This document shows positions 22,080 to 34,487 of a DNA stretch of 64,000 nt, in pieces. Position numbers and translations under genes: made by a program. Origin of the DNA: Prostheceraeus crozeri (taxonomy: Eukaryota; Platyhelminthes; Polycladida; Euryleptidae); the NCBI GenBank assembly GCA_907163375.1, contig CAJQUW010016909.1:248001-312000 (forward strand), written 5' to 3'. The notes under the pieces were generated by a model. The model was not told where the DNA came from, searched no databases, and was given only the letters and a program-made list of their open reading frames with translations. The stretch's first letter is position 1. Each line of letters starts with the position of its first letter.

Positions 22080-25000
22080 AAAGACAAGATAGACGATGAG
22101 AAAATCAACTCAATGAACTGCGGTCTTCGTTTAAGCTGAACATGATAATTACGAGATTATAAGGATTACAATCTTAACTGGTTCAAGTAAATTCATTTGT
22201 ATTTTTTATCGCATTTTTGCACACACATTTTTATATGATTTTTAATTACTTGCCTTCAGCTGCATTAATTTAAGTGCTTGACGCCATCATTTATGGATAA
22301 TAAGGATTACATATGTGCAATAAGACTAACGGCAAAATCTGTCGATAGAATTTACAGGAGTTTACAAATTATCCAGTGTAATAACTAATAACTAAACCAT
22401 ATGTACAAAAATAAATAAACATTTATTGTGACGTCAAATATTTTTTCAGTGTCTTAAACAAGGCGGCATCAATAGCTTCAAACATTCACGGTACACTGAC
22501 ATCATATTCAGAACAGTCATTGATGCGAAGACTTTCATTACTACCTACATCAACAACTACTTTAGCTTTAATCAATGAGGTCAACCAAGCAGAATGTGCG
22601 CTAATCTTTGAGATTCTATACATTGCAACACAAGAGAACAGTCTACATAGGGTCATACCACACCAAAACGTCAAATGGCCTGTGGCGAAGGTTCTCAGAT
22701 TTTCTTGAAATTCACATATTTTCATCACTTGGGTATATCCAGTTGAAATCCACAATATTTCGGAAAAATTCCATCGGGAAGGTCACTTGCGTGGCCTTGA
22801 CTTATTTGAATATTTCTATTTTTAGAGAATTTATGAAAAATCATGTGCATCTTTGACGTCCTGCATCACCGATCTCGCAGTGAAGTTGAGGAAATTTCTT
22901 TTTGGACTGCTTAATTGATACCCAACCATAGATGTTTCAAGCGGAATTCATAACTTTTTCGCTACGAGACATTTCTGTAGGCCCTCAAAAAGTAAGTAAA
23001 AATTTCAGAAATGTTTTGAAAAAATCGAATTTTCAAACATTTCTTAAATGCAAAAGTAGTTTTGCGGTCCTTTCTTCTGCAGGCGACTACAAATACATCC
23101 AAATGATTGTAAAAAAAATATTTCGAAAATCACCAGGGATCAGGAAAGTAGTTTTTTTTGAATATCAAATTATATGAACAATATTCAATTTACATCTTTG
23201 ACTCAGTCCTGACAATTTCTCGCAGCAGCTGCGCCAATTCTGATAGTTCGAGTGTTTTGTGCTTCACATTATCTATCTAAAACTGTAATCAGAAGTAACT
23301 TTTTTCCACCCAGAAGTATGATATTTTTGAATTTGAAAATGTAGCAAAATTATATCGATTTTTGTGCTGCTACTATCAAATTTATAAGTAAAAATTAATC
23401 TTTACTTATTAAATTAATAATTAATTTAATAATTACTTATCAAATTTATAAGTGCTTTGTAATAATCAGATGCTATTCTTTTATTGTCGAAACTAGTTAA
23501 TTCAACTCGGATGGATTATGTGTTCGACCTATGTTGTCTATCCCAGCCTTGGTCGTCCTCTCAATTTGTGTTATCAAAGGCATCGTATATTAAGACTCGT
23601 TAATTAGGGCCTTCAAGGTCTTAACTCATTCTCGCAGCATTGCCACCGGGCTTCGAGACCCTATCCGCGCAGGCAGTGCATCGATGCACGGTAGTATAAA
23701 TGAAGGTTTCAATCAAGCCTGTGATGTACTATGATGTTCCTGAAAACTATCTGTTAAGATTGGTATAATCTCTTACATGGAAAAAGTTTACGAAAGGAAA
23801 GCTTCTGTTAATGGAAACTTGTTTCTAGCCTGGTCTAGGTTCTATGAATTCCCAGTATTCTTGACCGTGCTTAAATATATCGCATAATTATGAGCGATTT
23901 CAATGACAATTCCGATTTTTATTTCTTTGTTAAGACTTGATTCTTATTACACTGATAAAACTGTACATCAAATATTAAAACTGCCAAAAGTGCATGTTAT
24001 AGAACTAAAAAGCAAATTTGCTTGAGTAGTAACAATTTTTACGGATAACATCGTCTTATTATAAAAAATGTCAGTATGCAAATTACCTCATAGAATATGC
24101 AAGATAAATTTCACACGCTTTAGAATATTCATGTGTCAAATAAGATCTCAATACAATGAGGAGTTAATTTTAAAGAGTTAAGACAAATTCGTATATGTAG
24201 CCGAGGCTGCTTAGTTGATAACTCGATGAGTTAATTTGATACTTATATTTCGGCTGTCACAGCCCTTTTCAAAGTATAGAGTAGAAAAGATTTACAAATG
24301 GAGTACAAAGCTATATAAAAATGTTTTCAAAAATCAAAATGTCATGTATATTTTTTATGTATATAAAATTATTATGTATATATTTTTTTATGTATATAAA
24401 ATATATTTATGCATAAAAGATATTGATATATTTATATATAAAAGATATTTATGTATCTAAAATGATATTTTACTATGAGGAGTTAACGTCTGTGATTAAA
24501 AAAGATAAATACGTAATAATATTTTATTATTTTACATAATAATAAAACGTCTGTAATTGTGATACTCTATACTACGATTTAAGCATAGGAACTGATATAA
24601 AACGTCAAAGACTGAGTTCATTGATACGAATGACCATTTTAGCTCAAGCACATTGATAACAGGCTCCGCGCTAATTATGTTTTGAGCTCAAATTAAGTTT
24701 TTATTATTATTATTATCATAAGCAAATAAAAACACGTTATTTCAACATTAACAAAACATCCCAATGGATCTAACTCACAAATACTAGTTAGAAAATTTGG
24801 ACATCAAATCAAAGTCACTTTCAGCTGTAGGCCTACCTACATGTACATATCGATTGCCTAAAAATTTGAATCATGTTAAATGAAGCCACAGTAGTAGTTG
24901 TAGTAGAAAAAAAATGTTTAATTGCATACATGTATTTACAAGAAATAAGCTATCGGGACTTCAAAAAACATATCTCTTCTCAATTTATAACCCCAAACAA

Positions 25001-25495
25001 AAGAATACTTTTCTGAGACCTTCATCCGTGCACGTTCATGTCCATCCGCGCAGATTCCGCGAAAGCGCAGCTCAAACCCCTCATCCGCGCAGCGTTGGCA
25101 ACGCTGCTCACGGTCTTAATTAAAGAGTTTTGACTGTATCTCTAAACAGTTAAATGTTGAAACACGTTTCATATTTTCCCTTATCAGTCAAATTCTCTAA
25201 ATTTATTGAGAGGCAAAAAGGCAACCTCTGACCGAATTGCTTAATTATCTACAGACAAGATGAATGAATCATAGACACCTACCTAGGAATTGAATAGTGA
25301 AAGACTTCCTACTTTCATCAGCACGTGAGGCCGGTAAACAGATCATAACTGTCTCTTGCCAGAAAATACTTGGGCCAGAATACTATTAGAGTCGCGGCAA
25401 TTATTCATTGATAAAAACGATCATAATTAGAAGCTCATATGATAATAGGTAAACATTTACACATTTTCTTCTTATATATCACACAGTACGTTTGG
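22080..25495. other. Intron sequence, AT-rich, no gene recognised
   Basis: Part of the 13.3-kb intron of the DENN gene. It includes a palindromic A/T stretch at 23395-23450, a (TA)-rich low-complexity run at 24335-24475, and GC-richer islands at 23610-23690 and 25020-25110 sharing ATCCGCGCAG and GCAGCGTTG-type words, perhaps a decayed repeat. Open frames at 22486-22755 (minus) and 22932-23177 (plus) carry no known motif. Confidence 0.5.
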
Positions 25496-25499
25496 TTAA

Positions 25500-25900
25500 A
25501 GTGTTGGTACAAGTGTTTATTAAGTCTCGGTATTGAGCAATGTTCCTAAGTGTCTCTTTTCCAAGTTGCTTGCAATTGAACGTCGTGTTTTTCGAATCAT
25601 GGGGTCCTCAACTGATTTTCCATCTTTGTCAGAAGCAGCAGACTCAATTTGCTTGAAACTGATGCGTTCTGTTAGTGCCTGTTCGGCACATCCTTTGATA
25701 GAAATGTTCACTATTAACGAAAGTAAACGCCAAACTCGTTGTAGACAAGCTTTGTTACCCTTTTGCCAGAACCAAGAGATTTAGCGAGAGTTTTATCAAA
25801 CATTGTAAACCTTGACTTTTTACCTTTTTTCTTCGATTGTGACGTGTTCACCGATTTTCACCAAGTGAGACGAATAAAGATATTCTATTCTATTCTATTC
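25500..25900 (+). mobile_element. LINE 3' end fragment with (TATTC)n tail
   Basis: Coding pieces FIKSR, then SKLLAIERRVFRIMGSSTDF and HPLIEMF belong to the C-terminal domain after RT in CR1/L2-like LINEs. The frame changes at least twice. The copy ends with AATAAAGATATTC and four repeats of TATTC at 25881-25900, the kind of short tandem tail seen at 3' ends of these LINEs. It is a 5'-truncated insertion in the intron of the DENN gene. Confidence 0.75.
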
Positions 25901-27460
25901 CCACAATTGCAGCTTGATAAAATTGTATCCCAGCTATTTCATGCCTTCGCTGAGAGCATGTGTGTATTAGCATCAGTTACTTTAGGATCTCCCTGAATTC
26001 GTCTTTTCGACGAATGTTCTTGAGCTTCAAATTTGATGAATAAATGAGATTTTTTGCTGTAATGTGCTAGTCTCTCGCAATTTCCGCTCATAACGGACCA
26101 TCCGAAAACTTCAGGGAATCATTGACACACACACACACACACGGCATCGAAGCTCCCGTGACTCAGTCTAAACGAAAGCAGCATACTTGAGAATTTATAG
26201 ATATTTTGTACATGTAGGGCCTATATTCCGCGCATACTGCATGATTGCATAAATGCATGAAAGAGGCCATCATTAATTTTGTTTCATCGCTGTAACTGAT
26301 TAGTAGGAAATGTCCTGAGACTTGAAATAGGCACGAAACTATTTGACTACCAATGACAATGCGCTTCGTCCAAAAAAGGACTCAACATTTCGGCTCGAAA
26401 GGGAGAAGAATAGCTTATAACTACCTGTACAAGTATTGGAAACTAAGGCCTATGGAGACATACGCGTTGAGATTAGAAATCAACTCAGCTGAAGCGCTCA
26501 AGACATTGAACGCCCACTTCGAAGAAACAAGCATCAAGGAAAGTTTTTCCTCGCAAGTGTCCATTACACCTGTCCATCATAAATGCTAGAAATATTCGTC
26601 AACGACAGATTGTGTCAGATTAAGTCATGATATACAAAATGATTCCCGCGAGGAAATAAGTGGGTATGAATCATACTATGATTTGAGTATGAATTTTTCA
26701 TACGTATGAAAAATGAAATTTCATACTCAAATCATAGTATGAAAGTTTCATAGTATGATTTTACTGAATTTTTCATACTCAAATCATAGCATGAAAATGT
26801 CATACTATTGCTAAAAGTTAAGGTTTTCACACTTTTTTGCTTAAAGAGCTAGCTGTTCACTTGCCAGAGAACAATTGTACAATCGCTGCCGTGAACCGCG
26901 TCGCAAGACAGGTGAAACTAAGAAACTAAAAATCAGTGGCGGAACCGCAAAGAACAGGCAGATGACATTGATGAACAGATGAAGTCGAAGAACGTTGAAG
27001 ACGAAGAAGAAATTGTTGTGAATGAGCTTGGTGATTCATCAGCTAAAGAAACTATTTCATTATTTGACGATTGAACCTAGGTCATTGTTCTTGTAGATGG
27101 TTTACTGTGAAGACTGTATGGATTATATTTTGCAGTTGGTGTGGACTAAGAATAGTCAAAAAGTTTTGGAAATGCGTACTATTCTAATTCTAGTAATAAT
27201 TAGTCATGAACCATCACAATGCATGTTCTTATCAATTTTAAACGAAAATTTAATACGCAGCGGTTCTCATTTGTAGCACACATCAATGCCCCTTATATTT
27301 AAGCTTGAAGATTGACACAATGACCTCAGATTTTAACAGCTGAAACACCATTTCCTTTGCAGCCGCAAACATTACGTTTCGCCTTCAAGAGCCCATCACT
27401 GCGGTTTGAAATGGTTCAAACTAGCATATGATATCGAAATGGTTGAGCAAGATAAAGAAC
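25901..27460. other. Intron sequence with hairpin repeats and a short acidic frame
   Basis: 26660-26810 contains repeated blocks TCATACTCAAATCATAGTAT in both orientations, forming nested hairpins. A (CA)n tract lies at 26128-26143. At 26930-27072 (plus) a frame reads RNRKEQADDIDEQMKSKN then an acidic tail and a stop at 27072; it might be the end of an old coding sequence, but no acceptor or homology is clear. Confidence 0.4.
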
Positions 27461-27463
27461 GGC

Positions 27464-27938
27464 AGAACAGATTGATCTGCGTTTATTTATCATGGTTTTG
27501 CTGATAAAGAAGATATCAGTGTCAATGCTTTTGGCTGGGCATAATAGGGGGATACGTCCAGATTTAAAAAATTAAGCTCTGAATAACTTAAGTCACCGGC
27601 ACTGCTTTCTCACAAAGTATTCCAGATCTTGATTTTTATCAAGTACAGTAGAACCTCCATATTACGGACACCGTCGGGACTGAGCCTTAGTGTCCGCATT
27701 TTAGAGGTGTCCGCAATATGGAGTTACCGGTGATGATACGAACATTATTCGGGACTGAGCTTAACTGTCCGTAATACGGAGGTGTCCGCTGTATAGAATG
27801 TCCGCAATAGGAGGTTCCACTGTATATGCACAGTCTCCCCTATCTATATACCCAGCCAGGATCATTGACATTGTGATCTTTCTGTTATCAGCCACACGTC
27901 AAGGACAGGATAAATAAACGCAGATCAACCTGTTAGAC
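27464..27938. mobile_element. Inverted-repeat element split by a pogo MITE
   Basis: The arm at 27464-27555 (GATTGATCTGCGTTTATTTA ... GGCTGGGCATAATAG) is matched in reverse at 27843-27938, about 80 percent alike over 90 bp. The pogo-type MITE at 27644-27824 lies between the arms, so the outer element is older. Confidence 0.65.
27644..27824 (+). mobile_element. pogo/Tigger-type MITE, copy 2
   Basis: 181 bp from TACAGTAGAACCTCC to GGAGGTTCCACTGTA with TA borders. Nearly identical to the copy at 13424-13604 in reverse orientation, including the central GTTACCGGTGATGATACGAA block. No coding capacity. Confidence 0.88.
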
Positions 27939-27939
27939 C

Positions 27940-29840
27940 ACTTGTATATCACACGCTATTTTTGGGCCATTCAATCTATACTGATGAGCTCTTGTTGGAC
28001 GAAAAGCGGTGTCTAAGCCAGCTAAGGAAACAGGTGTTTCAGCTGTTTAAGGATGCGGTTATTCTTCTATTCTACAAGACCAGGCAGGCAAAGTTGCACT
28101 TTGCTGTCAATCAATCGAAACATAAAGTTAAATGAAATTGTTCACCATGCCAGCATAAAGTATATCCCTTAAGTCAACTGGGGAAGTTATCAAGTTTCTA
28201 CCACAGAAGTCGGTACTGTACTTACTAACCCTTCATGCCGAATGATGGATAAACGTGAACGAGTTAACAACGATTTCTTTTAGTCCATCGTCATACCTTT
28301 ATATTGCAAAAGATTTTCTCTAATTTCTCTTGATATAGAAAGCCTTCACAGTATTTTGATTACTAGCATTATTCTCTGGACTTGATGAATGTACAAATTT
28401 ATACTATGTAATTTTGGGAAACATGAACTATGAAAGTCAAACATATTTTCATTTTAAATGTCATTCCTGGAATAATAGATTAAATTATCATTTAGAGATC
28501 AGGATAGTATCCTTGGAAAAAGATCTGTTGGAACAGATCAACTGATTTGTTGTGTAGCCTGCATTGATGGTTATTTAATGGGAAAAGTGTCATTAATGAG
28601 AGGTTTGGATTCTGAAGTAAACTGTTCAAGGTCTGATTTTATACATTTAACGTAATAACTTAAAAATTATTTCTTAAAAATTAAAATTCCTAAAATAAAC
28701 AATTTAATTTTATTACAGTGGAAGATGGTTAATCGACAAGGTTCGGGATCAGTTAAACCTTGTCGATTAAGGATACTTGTCGACTATAGAAACCATTCTC
28801 TATTTCATACACTTCGAACCTTACAGCATATACCCCTATAAATGAAGTAATCTACTTACAGGAATCACATAATTCATATATCTGAACGCTAACAAAATGA
28901 CATTCAAGAAATTTGAAAACAAGTGAAAACAGCAAACCGGCTACCGACATCACATTGGACATAAAAAAAATCACACTAATGTCTTTTTTGATTTTGAAGA
29001 ACTTGAGCGATGTGATATGAAGGAGGTGGGTGAATAGATGATGAAATTGTCGGTAGGCCCAAACTGTGGAAGCGGAAACGATCCATGTTAAACCGCTTCA
29101 AAAGTTGCATTCAATCACAGACTTCTTTTCTACTCTGATGTAAATGTCACGATGGCATCATATTTGAGAAGACAAGTATGAGTCATTACAGCTGCTGTGG
29201 TGATCGTCGCTTGACTTACCAAGATTGCGTTCTGACAAGCTACTGCTGACTTTACCTGTCACTCAATTAGCAAGTCAAATTTGCCAACGCTTTAATTAAT
29301 CCGTGAATAAATCAGGAGCGTCGATTAATCACGGCTGTCCAAGAAGCATTCGAGCTCATTCTGCCGTGTCGATCGTGACCAACAGACATCAGCATAAAAA
29401 GAAACCTATTTAGGTGAATTCCATAGAAGCATGTGAAACCATAACCAGCGGATAAAAATGTGCAAAATGAAGACGACAGCAGCAAAAGAACCACCGAAAG
29501 AGATTAATTTATTGCGATTCAGTGAATTGTTAAGCGACAGCTAACGAGATCAACTAATAACAGTCCACAATGATACTTTCTATAAACTCTAAAACCTTTC
29601 AAAACAAATCTATTGACACATTATTAGGTTTTGATTATTCTATTTTGAATTTTATAAAGACCGTGAGTATCAAGCTTACATATTTGATGCAATAGTCTAT
29701 ATTGACACATGATTACTGAACCCGTTATTTACCGGTTTTTTAATTCATTGATTCGTAATTTTTCTTTATCAAATAGCCTTCCCCCATCTTTGAATCTTAG
29801 AAATCAGATTTTAACAACATTATTCAATTTATTCAAAATT
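27940..29840. other. Intron sequence, no gene recognised
   Basis: A small hairpin with AATCGACAAGGTT / AACCTTGTCGATT lies at 28730-28772, followed at 28777 by GTCGACTATAG, a word that recurs at 29851, 30711 and 31353. Otherwise featureless. Confidence 0.4.
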
Positions 29841-29848
29841 TAAATTCG

Positions 29849-30731
29849 TCGACTATAGCCGACCCAGGTAGATACACGCTAAAACTGACACACGACTAAA
29901 AAATATAGAGGAATACCGATCATTGGAATCTATTGCTGATGAAAAGTCGCAAAATATTCAAAGTACATGTGCAAAAGTCAACGTTGCAAATGATAGGTCT
30001 ACCTTCCCGACGTAAATGCTTCCTATAAAGGTCACATCTTTTTTGTAACTTACCAATTGTTGATATAAGGGAATAGTTACCAGCTGATGAATGCCGGCAT
30101 ATTGTGTTGTATCTACGTCGAAGACGACTGAGCTGCCTGAGAAGTGTGTTTGATTGAACAGCAAGAGGTAATTGAACAACCTTCACTTCTTCGTACATTT
30201 CATCATTTTCATTTCCTCGTCGCATACAATGCGTATAGCAAGAACGTTGGCAATATCATCATGGGTCATCACTGATAAATCTGCTATTTCAATCAATCGA
30301 ACAGAGCGATTAATGATTTTAGTTTCGTCGGATGTTATCTTTCTCTAAGATGTACTTTCTCTTCAAAGCAGCAAGTTGAGAGCCGCTGCAGTGTCATGGC
30401 ATGAAATGAATTTTGGGTATGTAACTCTGAGTATTGTGAAAGCCTTTTCTCTCAGAAATGGCAAATATTGATGGTTAAGAAATTAAGTTATCATCATTTA
30501 ATTGTCTTGTCAGTGGCAATGCTATTCCAATCATTGCAGAATTGTTTCTTCAATGAGAATTGATAAACTACATGCGGAGCCTATCACTGATGATAAGAAA
30601 ATGTGCTAGACATTTTAGCGAGCAATACAACTTGTCAGACTACTCCTCGTTTAGGGAATTGCGCAACCTGCGAAATTCTCATCGGATTGAATTCCACCGC
30701 AAACCTCCCTGGGTCGACTTTAGTCGACGAT
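29849..30731. mobile_element. Candidate TIR element with GTCGACT ends
   Basis: CGTCGACTATAGCCGACCCAGG at 29849 is matched in reverse at 30708-30731 by CCTGGGTCGACTTTAGTCGACG, 20 of 22 bases. Each end is itself palindromic around GTCGACTATAGTCGAC. No target duplication could be recognised, and a third related copy at 31353 complicates the picture. The inside holds the coding-like region 29920-30350 on the minus strand. Confidence 0.45.
29920..30350 (-). pseudogene. Unidentified coding remnant
   Basis: Two overlapping frames look biased. Upstream about 30215-30345 reads TSDETKIINRSVRLIEIADL then MTHDDIANVLAIRIV; then 29920-30225 reads YEEVKVVQLPLAVQSNTLL and ISTIGKLQKRCDLYRKHLRR. Neither is recognised. 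Position between the GTCGACT ends suggests an old transposon protein. It could also be chance. Confidence 0.3.
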
Positions 30732-30963
30732 GCGTTCAAGAATTGATGCAGTGAGGTATTTCAGCCGGTATTTCAGTACAAGGATAGGTTTACATCACAG
30801 AGAAGATCAGATACAGATAGGAAGTGATTTTCACACATCTAAGGAGAAAAATCCTAATTTTCATCAATTGTATCAAAAATGACGTTTATCTGCCACAGTC
30901 TACATAAAGTTTATTCAAAGATTTCTTGTGCTTATTGATTTATCTTTCTCAATAAATTCGATA

Positions 30964-31109
30964 TACAGTAGAACCTCCATATTACGGACACCGTCGGGAC
31001 TGCGCCTTAGTGTCCGCAGAGGTGTCCGCAATATGGAGTTACCGGTGATGATACGATCATTATTCGGGACTGAGCTTAACTGTCCGTAATACGGAGGTGT
31101 CCGCTGTAT
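30964..31109 (+). mobile_element. pogo/Tigger-type MITE, copy 3, truncated
   Basis: Begins TACAGTAGAACCTCC and follows copies 1 and 2 until CCGCTGTATT, where similarity stops; about 20 bp of the middle and the last 30 bp are absent. Confidence 0.85.
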
Positions 31110-32100
31110 TAACTGTTTGGTATTGACATCATTTAGGATTCGAGATAAACTCGCATATTCAATATCGCTATTATAATTAAGTGAATGATAGTGTTATATA
31201 ATCAGCAATTAATGAAAAATTAAGAAGTGGGATTTGTTCTGATCATGGTAGCTTATACACGCATGTCTGAGACAAGTTATTGATGAAAAGTAGACAATCT
31301 TCATTAACTCCGAAAGCCATTATTTAACCAGTGTTAACCAGAATAATGTATGGTCGACTATATTCGACTCAGGCAAATAACGGGCTAAGATTATATTCAT
31401 TCATTATAGACTTAGAAGATTCATAAATATAGTTCCTCAAGAAGCGCAGGTTTTATTTACATCAAAACTCCTTACGATTTTGAAAAAACGGCCTGTTTGC
31501 TTTATACGAATAGTCGAGTATTGAATTACGTGCGGCATCAATATTTTGCTTATGTATGAGTCAGCTTCAATTATTTGATTAAACAAGAGTAAACGTACAC
31601 GTCTGTGAATTACAATACAATAAAGTAGGCAACTGTAGGCACACAGGTATGAGATTGATGAAAATTAAATCAAAATGATAAAAAAAACAATTCTAACAAT
31701 TGAGAATCTAGAAAATTACGATCCATTCTAGAGTAGTATGTCTATCTAGAATAGAGTAGTATCTACAGTCAATCTAAAAAAACGTTCGCAAAAATATATT
31801 TTGTTAAATTTTTTCTGAAGTTTTCATTTTTGAAAAATTGACGAAAAAATGAAAAAGCCGAATTTCAATATCCTCATCAGTAAGAAAAACGAAACCCTGC
31901 AATAATGTACGACTTAAACTTAATACGAATTCTGCAAAATTCTCAGAATCCATAAATGACAGGATGTGTAATACTTTATTTAGTTTATTCAGTAACTGAG
32001 TACGATCTCTTGTTGCAATTCTTGCAAAAACTAAATCAAAATTTATAATTGTCACATTCAACTTTTATTCCCCTGAATTCAAGGCTAAGATTAAGGACAT
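31110..32100. other. Intron sequence, no recognised gene
   Basis: A GTCGACTATATTCGACTCAG motif is at 31353-31372. A minus-strand frame at 31804-32061 (85 codons, TDEDIEIRLFHFFVNFSK) has no known relatives that I recognise. Confidence 0.4.
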
Positions 32101-32299
32101 TAGTCAGGGGGCTGAGGGGGGGGGGTTGAGTGTGCAAAAATATGTCCCCACATTTTGACTCTTGATTCTTGTAAAGGATCCCTAGGATGATAAAAAAAAC
32201 TTGGGTAGACATTCCAGATCGAGGACCTTGACCCGTAAAATCAAAATGGCGTCCAAGATGGCCGCCACGTCATTGCTGTCATAATAACAGAGCATAGAA

Positions 32300-32937
32300 G
32301 TCACAAAGCATAGTGATAATCGAGTCTAATCCTAGGTTATCAGGGTCGAGCAATCTATTGAGACTATGTGCAAGCCAATTCAACCATCTCATAGTCAATT
32401 AAATGCAAAATGGCCGCCCCAATATGGCCACCAAAATCCAAGAAATATTCATTTTTATGCTAGTTTGATGCTTTTGGTTACAGAAGTGCCATAGCATAGT
32501 GATAATGTAGTCTATTCCAAGGTTATCAGGGTCGAGCAATCTATTGAGACTATTTACAAGTCAATTCAACCATCTCATGGTCAAATAAATGCAAAATGGC
32601 CGCCCCATGAGGCCACCAAAATCCAAGAAATATTCATTTTTATGCTAGTTTGATGCTTTTGGTTACAGAAGTGCCATAGGATAGTGATAATCGAGTCTAA
32701 TCCTAGGTTATCAGGGTCCAGCAATCTATTGAGACTATTTACAAGCTAAATTCAACCATCTAATGGTCAATTAAATGCGAAATGGCCGCCCCAATATGGC
32801 CACCAAAATCCAAGAAATATTCATTTTTTATGATAATTTTATGCTTTTGGTTTCAGAAGTGCCATAGCATAGTGTTAATGGAGTCTATTCCCAGGTTATC
32901 AGGGTCGAGCAATCTATTGAGACTATTTACAAGCCAT
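32300..32937 (+). repeat. Tandem array in left arm, about 186-bp unit
   Basis: Three and a half units, starting at about 32310, 32495, 32681 and 32868. Units alternate between GAGTCTAATCCTAGG and TAGTCTATTCCAAGG forms at the same place, so the true period may be the two-unit pair. The array cuts straight into the coding sequence at 32938. Confidence 0.85.
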
Positions 32938-33566
32938 AATTTCGGATGCAGTTTTTGTGACAATATATATCAGACCCAAATACCGAGTGAATGTCCTGTA
33001 AATCACTCATTCGATAGTAGACATCATCCTGAAAAAATACCACAGCTTTTAGCAGTTTCTCAGCGCGTATATCTTCGCAAACTCTGAATTTATGTGAATT
33101 TCTTTTCAATTTCTCTTTTCCACAAACCGTACATATTATTTTACTTGGTAGAAATCCTTCAGATGGACGATTTCGTGCCATTATTTTTGCTCGCGTTGTG
33201 CGGTTGCATGTGATTTCTTCTTTGATTTCTGTGTCAGATTCTGATTTTTCTATCTCTTCTTCAGATTTCTTCATTTTTTCTTTCATTCGATCGAGGGTCT
33301 TCTTAAGAGTATACGACTTATAGCATTTGTTCGTAACATGATATACAAAGTCATCTTGATTTACTTGTTCCAATCTTCTTGCAACGACGTCATTGCGTAT
33401 TCTAGACGATTCGAGAATTTTCAGTCTTGATTCTGCTGTGCTGCTAGTTGCTTCTGTTGTATTTATCTGACAGATGATGCACTTTTTAACATCGACATGT
33501 GGCAACCCTGATTGACTTCTCTTTAGAGGAATTCCTTCCATTTCTGTCATTCGGACAGTGTGGATC
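32927..33566 (-). CDS. Transposon-borne Cys/His-rich protein, second exon
   Basis: The frame opens at acceptor TTCTTTTTGATTTCAG (33567-33568) and runs about 210 codons to a stop supplied by the array. Residues show VDVKKCIICQ, then YHVTNKCYKSYTLKKTLDRM, a Lys/Glu helix, IICTVCGKEKLKRNSHKF and DIYCHKNCIRNY. This is two C-x2-C plus H-x-x-x-C zinc-site patterns of the kind found in uncharacterised invertebrate proteins linked to transposons. An in-frame Met (MTEMEGIPLKRSQSG) follows ten residues after the splice site and could be the true start, in which case the upstream exon is leader. The C-terminus is cut at the array, so any catalytic domain is missing. Confidence 0.55.
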
Positions 33567-33664
33567 CTGAAATCAAAAAGAAGCATGGTTGAGAAAGATA
33601 GCAAAAGAAACCTAAAGACGATTGTTTACAAGATAGTCAAATATCAATATGATGCATATCAAAT

Positions 33665-33870
33665 TTGAGCATAGGTTCTGGGCTCCCGTCAAGGAGGCCA
33701 TTCCCTGGAATCTACTTTTGAATAGAAGATGGCCTGTTTGGTATGCTGAAATGAATTTCATATTAGAGGCAACAAAAACTTGAGCATAGGTTCTGGGCTC
33801 CCGTCAGGGAGGCCATTCCCTGGAATCTACTTCTGAATAGAAGATGGCCAGTTTGGCATGCTGAAATGAA
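33665..33870. repeat. Direct duplication within the transposon intron, period 115
   Basis: TGAGCATAGGTTCTGGGCTC and about 75 following bases occur at 33666 and again at 33781, more than 95 percent alike. It lies in the predicted intron 33567-34182. Confidence 0.85.
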
Positions 33871-34182
33871 AATCCTTTGGGTGTGGAAAAGTAATACACT
33901 AAAGGAGTAAATAAGCCTATACATAATGCTAAGTCTTGTTAAATGAGGCATATAATTAAGTCATACTACTTTGTTAAATAGGCATAGTTATCAATGTATG
34001 TAGATATTTGGTATATAGGAAGCGTAATCGGCGATGCATTCTGTATACACATACTCGTACGTCGTAATATAGTAGCACTAATAAGAACACAAAGAATGAC
34101 ATCAGTTCAAGCAACGCATGAGCTGAAACAAGGAGTCCTGTTTTAAGGTTTGATGGAAAGTTTTCACAAAAAAATGACTTAC

Positions 34183-34436
34183 CATTCCGGAACTTCATTG
34201 GAGTGTGGCGGATCGTATCGTAGATGAACTTGGCATTCTTCACACCATCGAAGTTGTATAAAAGAATTCCCTTTCGTGATGACGATGCAATGACGACCCC
34301 AGTGATTGGAAGATAGTTGAGCGAAACGGTTATTGTATCAAGTGAACACAGGCTTATGAAATGAACAACTACATTTCGAATTATTTTACATTTACAGATA
34401 GCAATTACATCTAGGATATACTCCGAGACAATCGTC
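34183..34436 (-). CDS. Transposon-borne gene, candidate upstream exon
   Basis: Bordered by acceptor TTTGTTTTTTAG and donor GTAAGT, 254 nt. Joined to the exon at 32927-33566, the phase-2 frame reads RFAQLSSNHW, GRHCIVITKG, RWCEECQVHLRYDPPHSNEV and then PEW-IHTVRM across the splice, which extends the protein with another C-x2-C. That frame is open for about 50 codons only, back to a stop. A different frame is open for the whole exon (NYLPITGVVIASSSRKGILL) but does not continue over the splice. The exon borders are convincing; which frame is used is not settled. Confidence 0.45.
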
Positions 34437-34487
34437 CTAAAAAACAAATAATTAAGCCGGTTCCTTACAATTTAGCAGTCAGAAATA

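Noticed and set aside
23610-25110. GC-richer islands with CCGCGCAG words as a possible tRNA-derived SINE
   Set aside because: No A and B box pair or tRNA fold could be recognised, and no clear tail.
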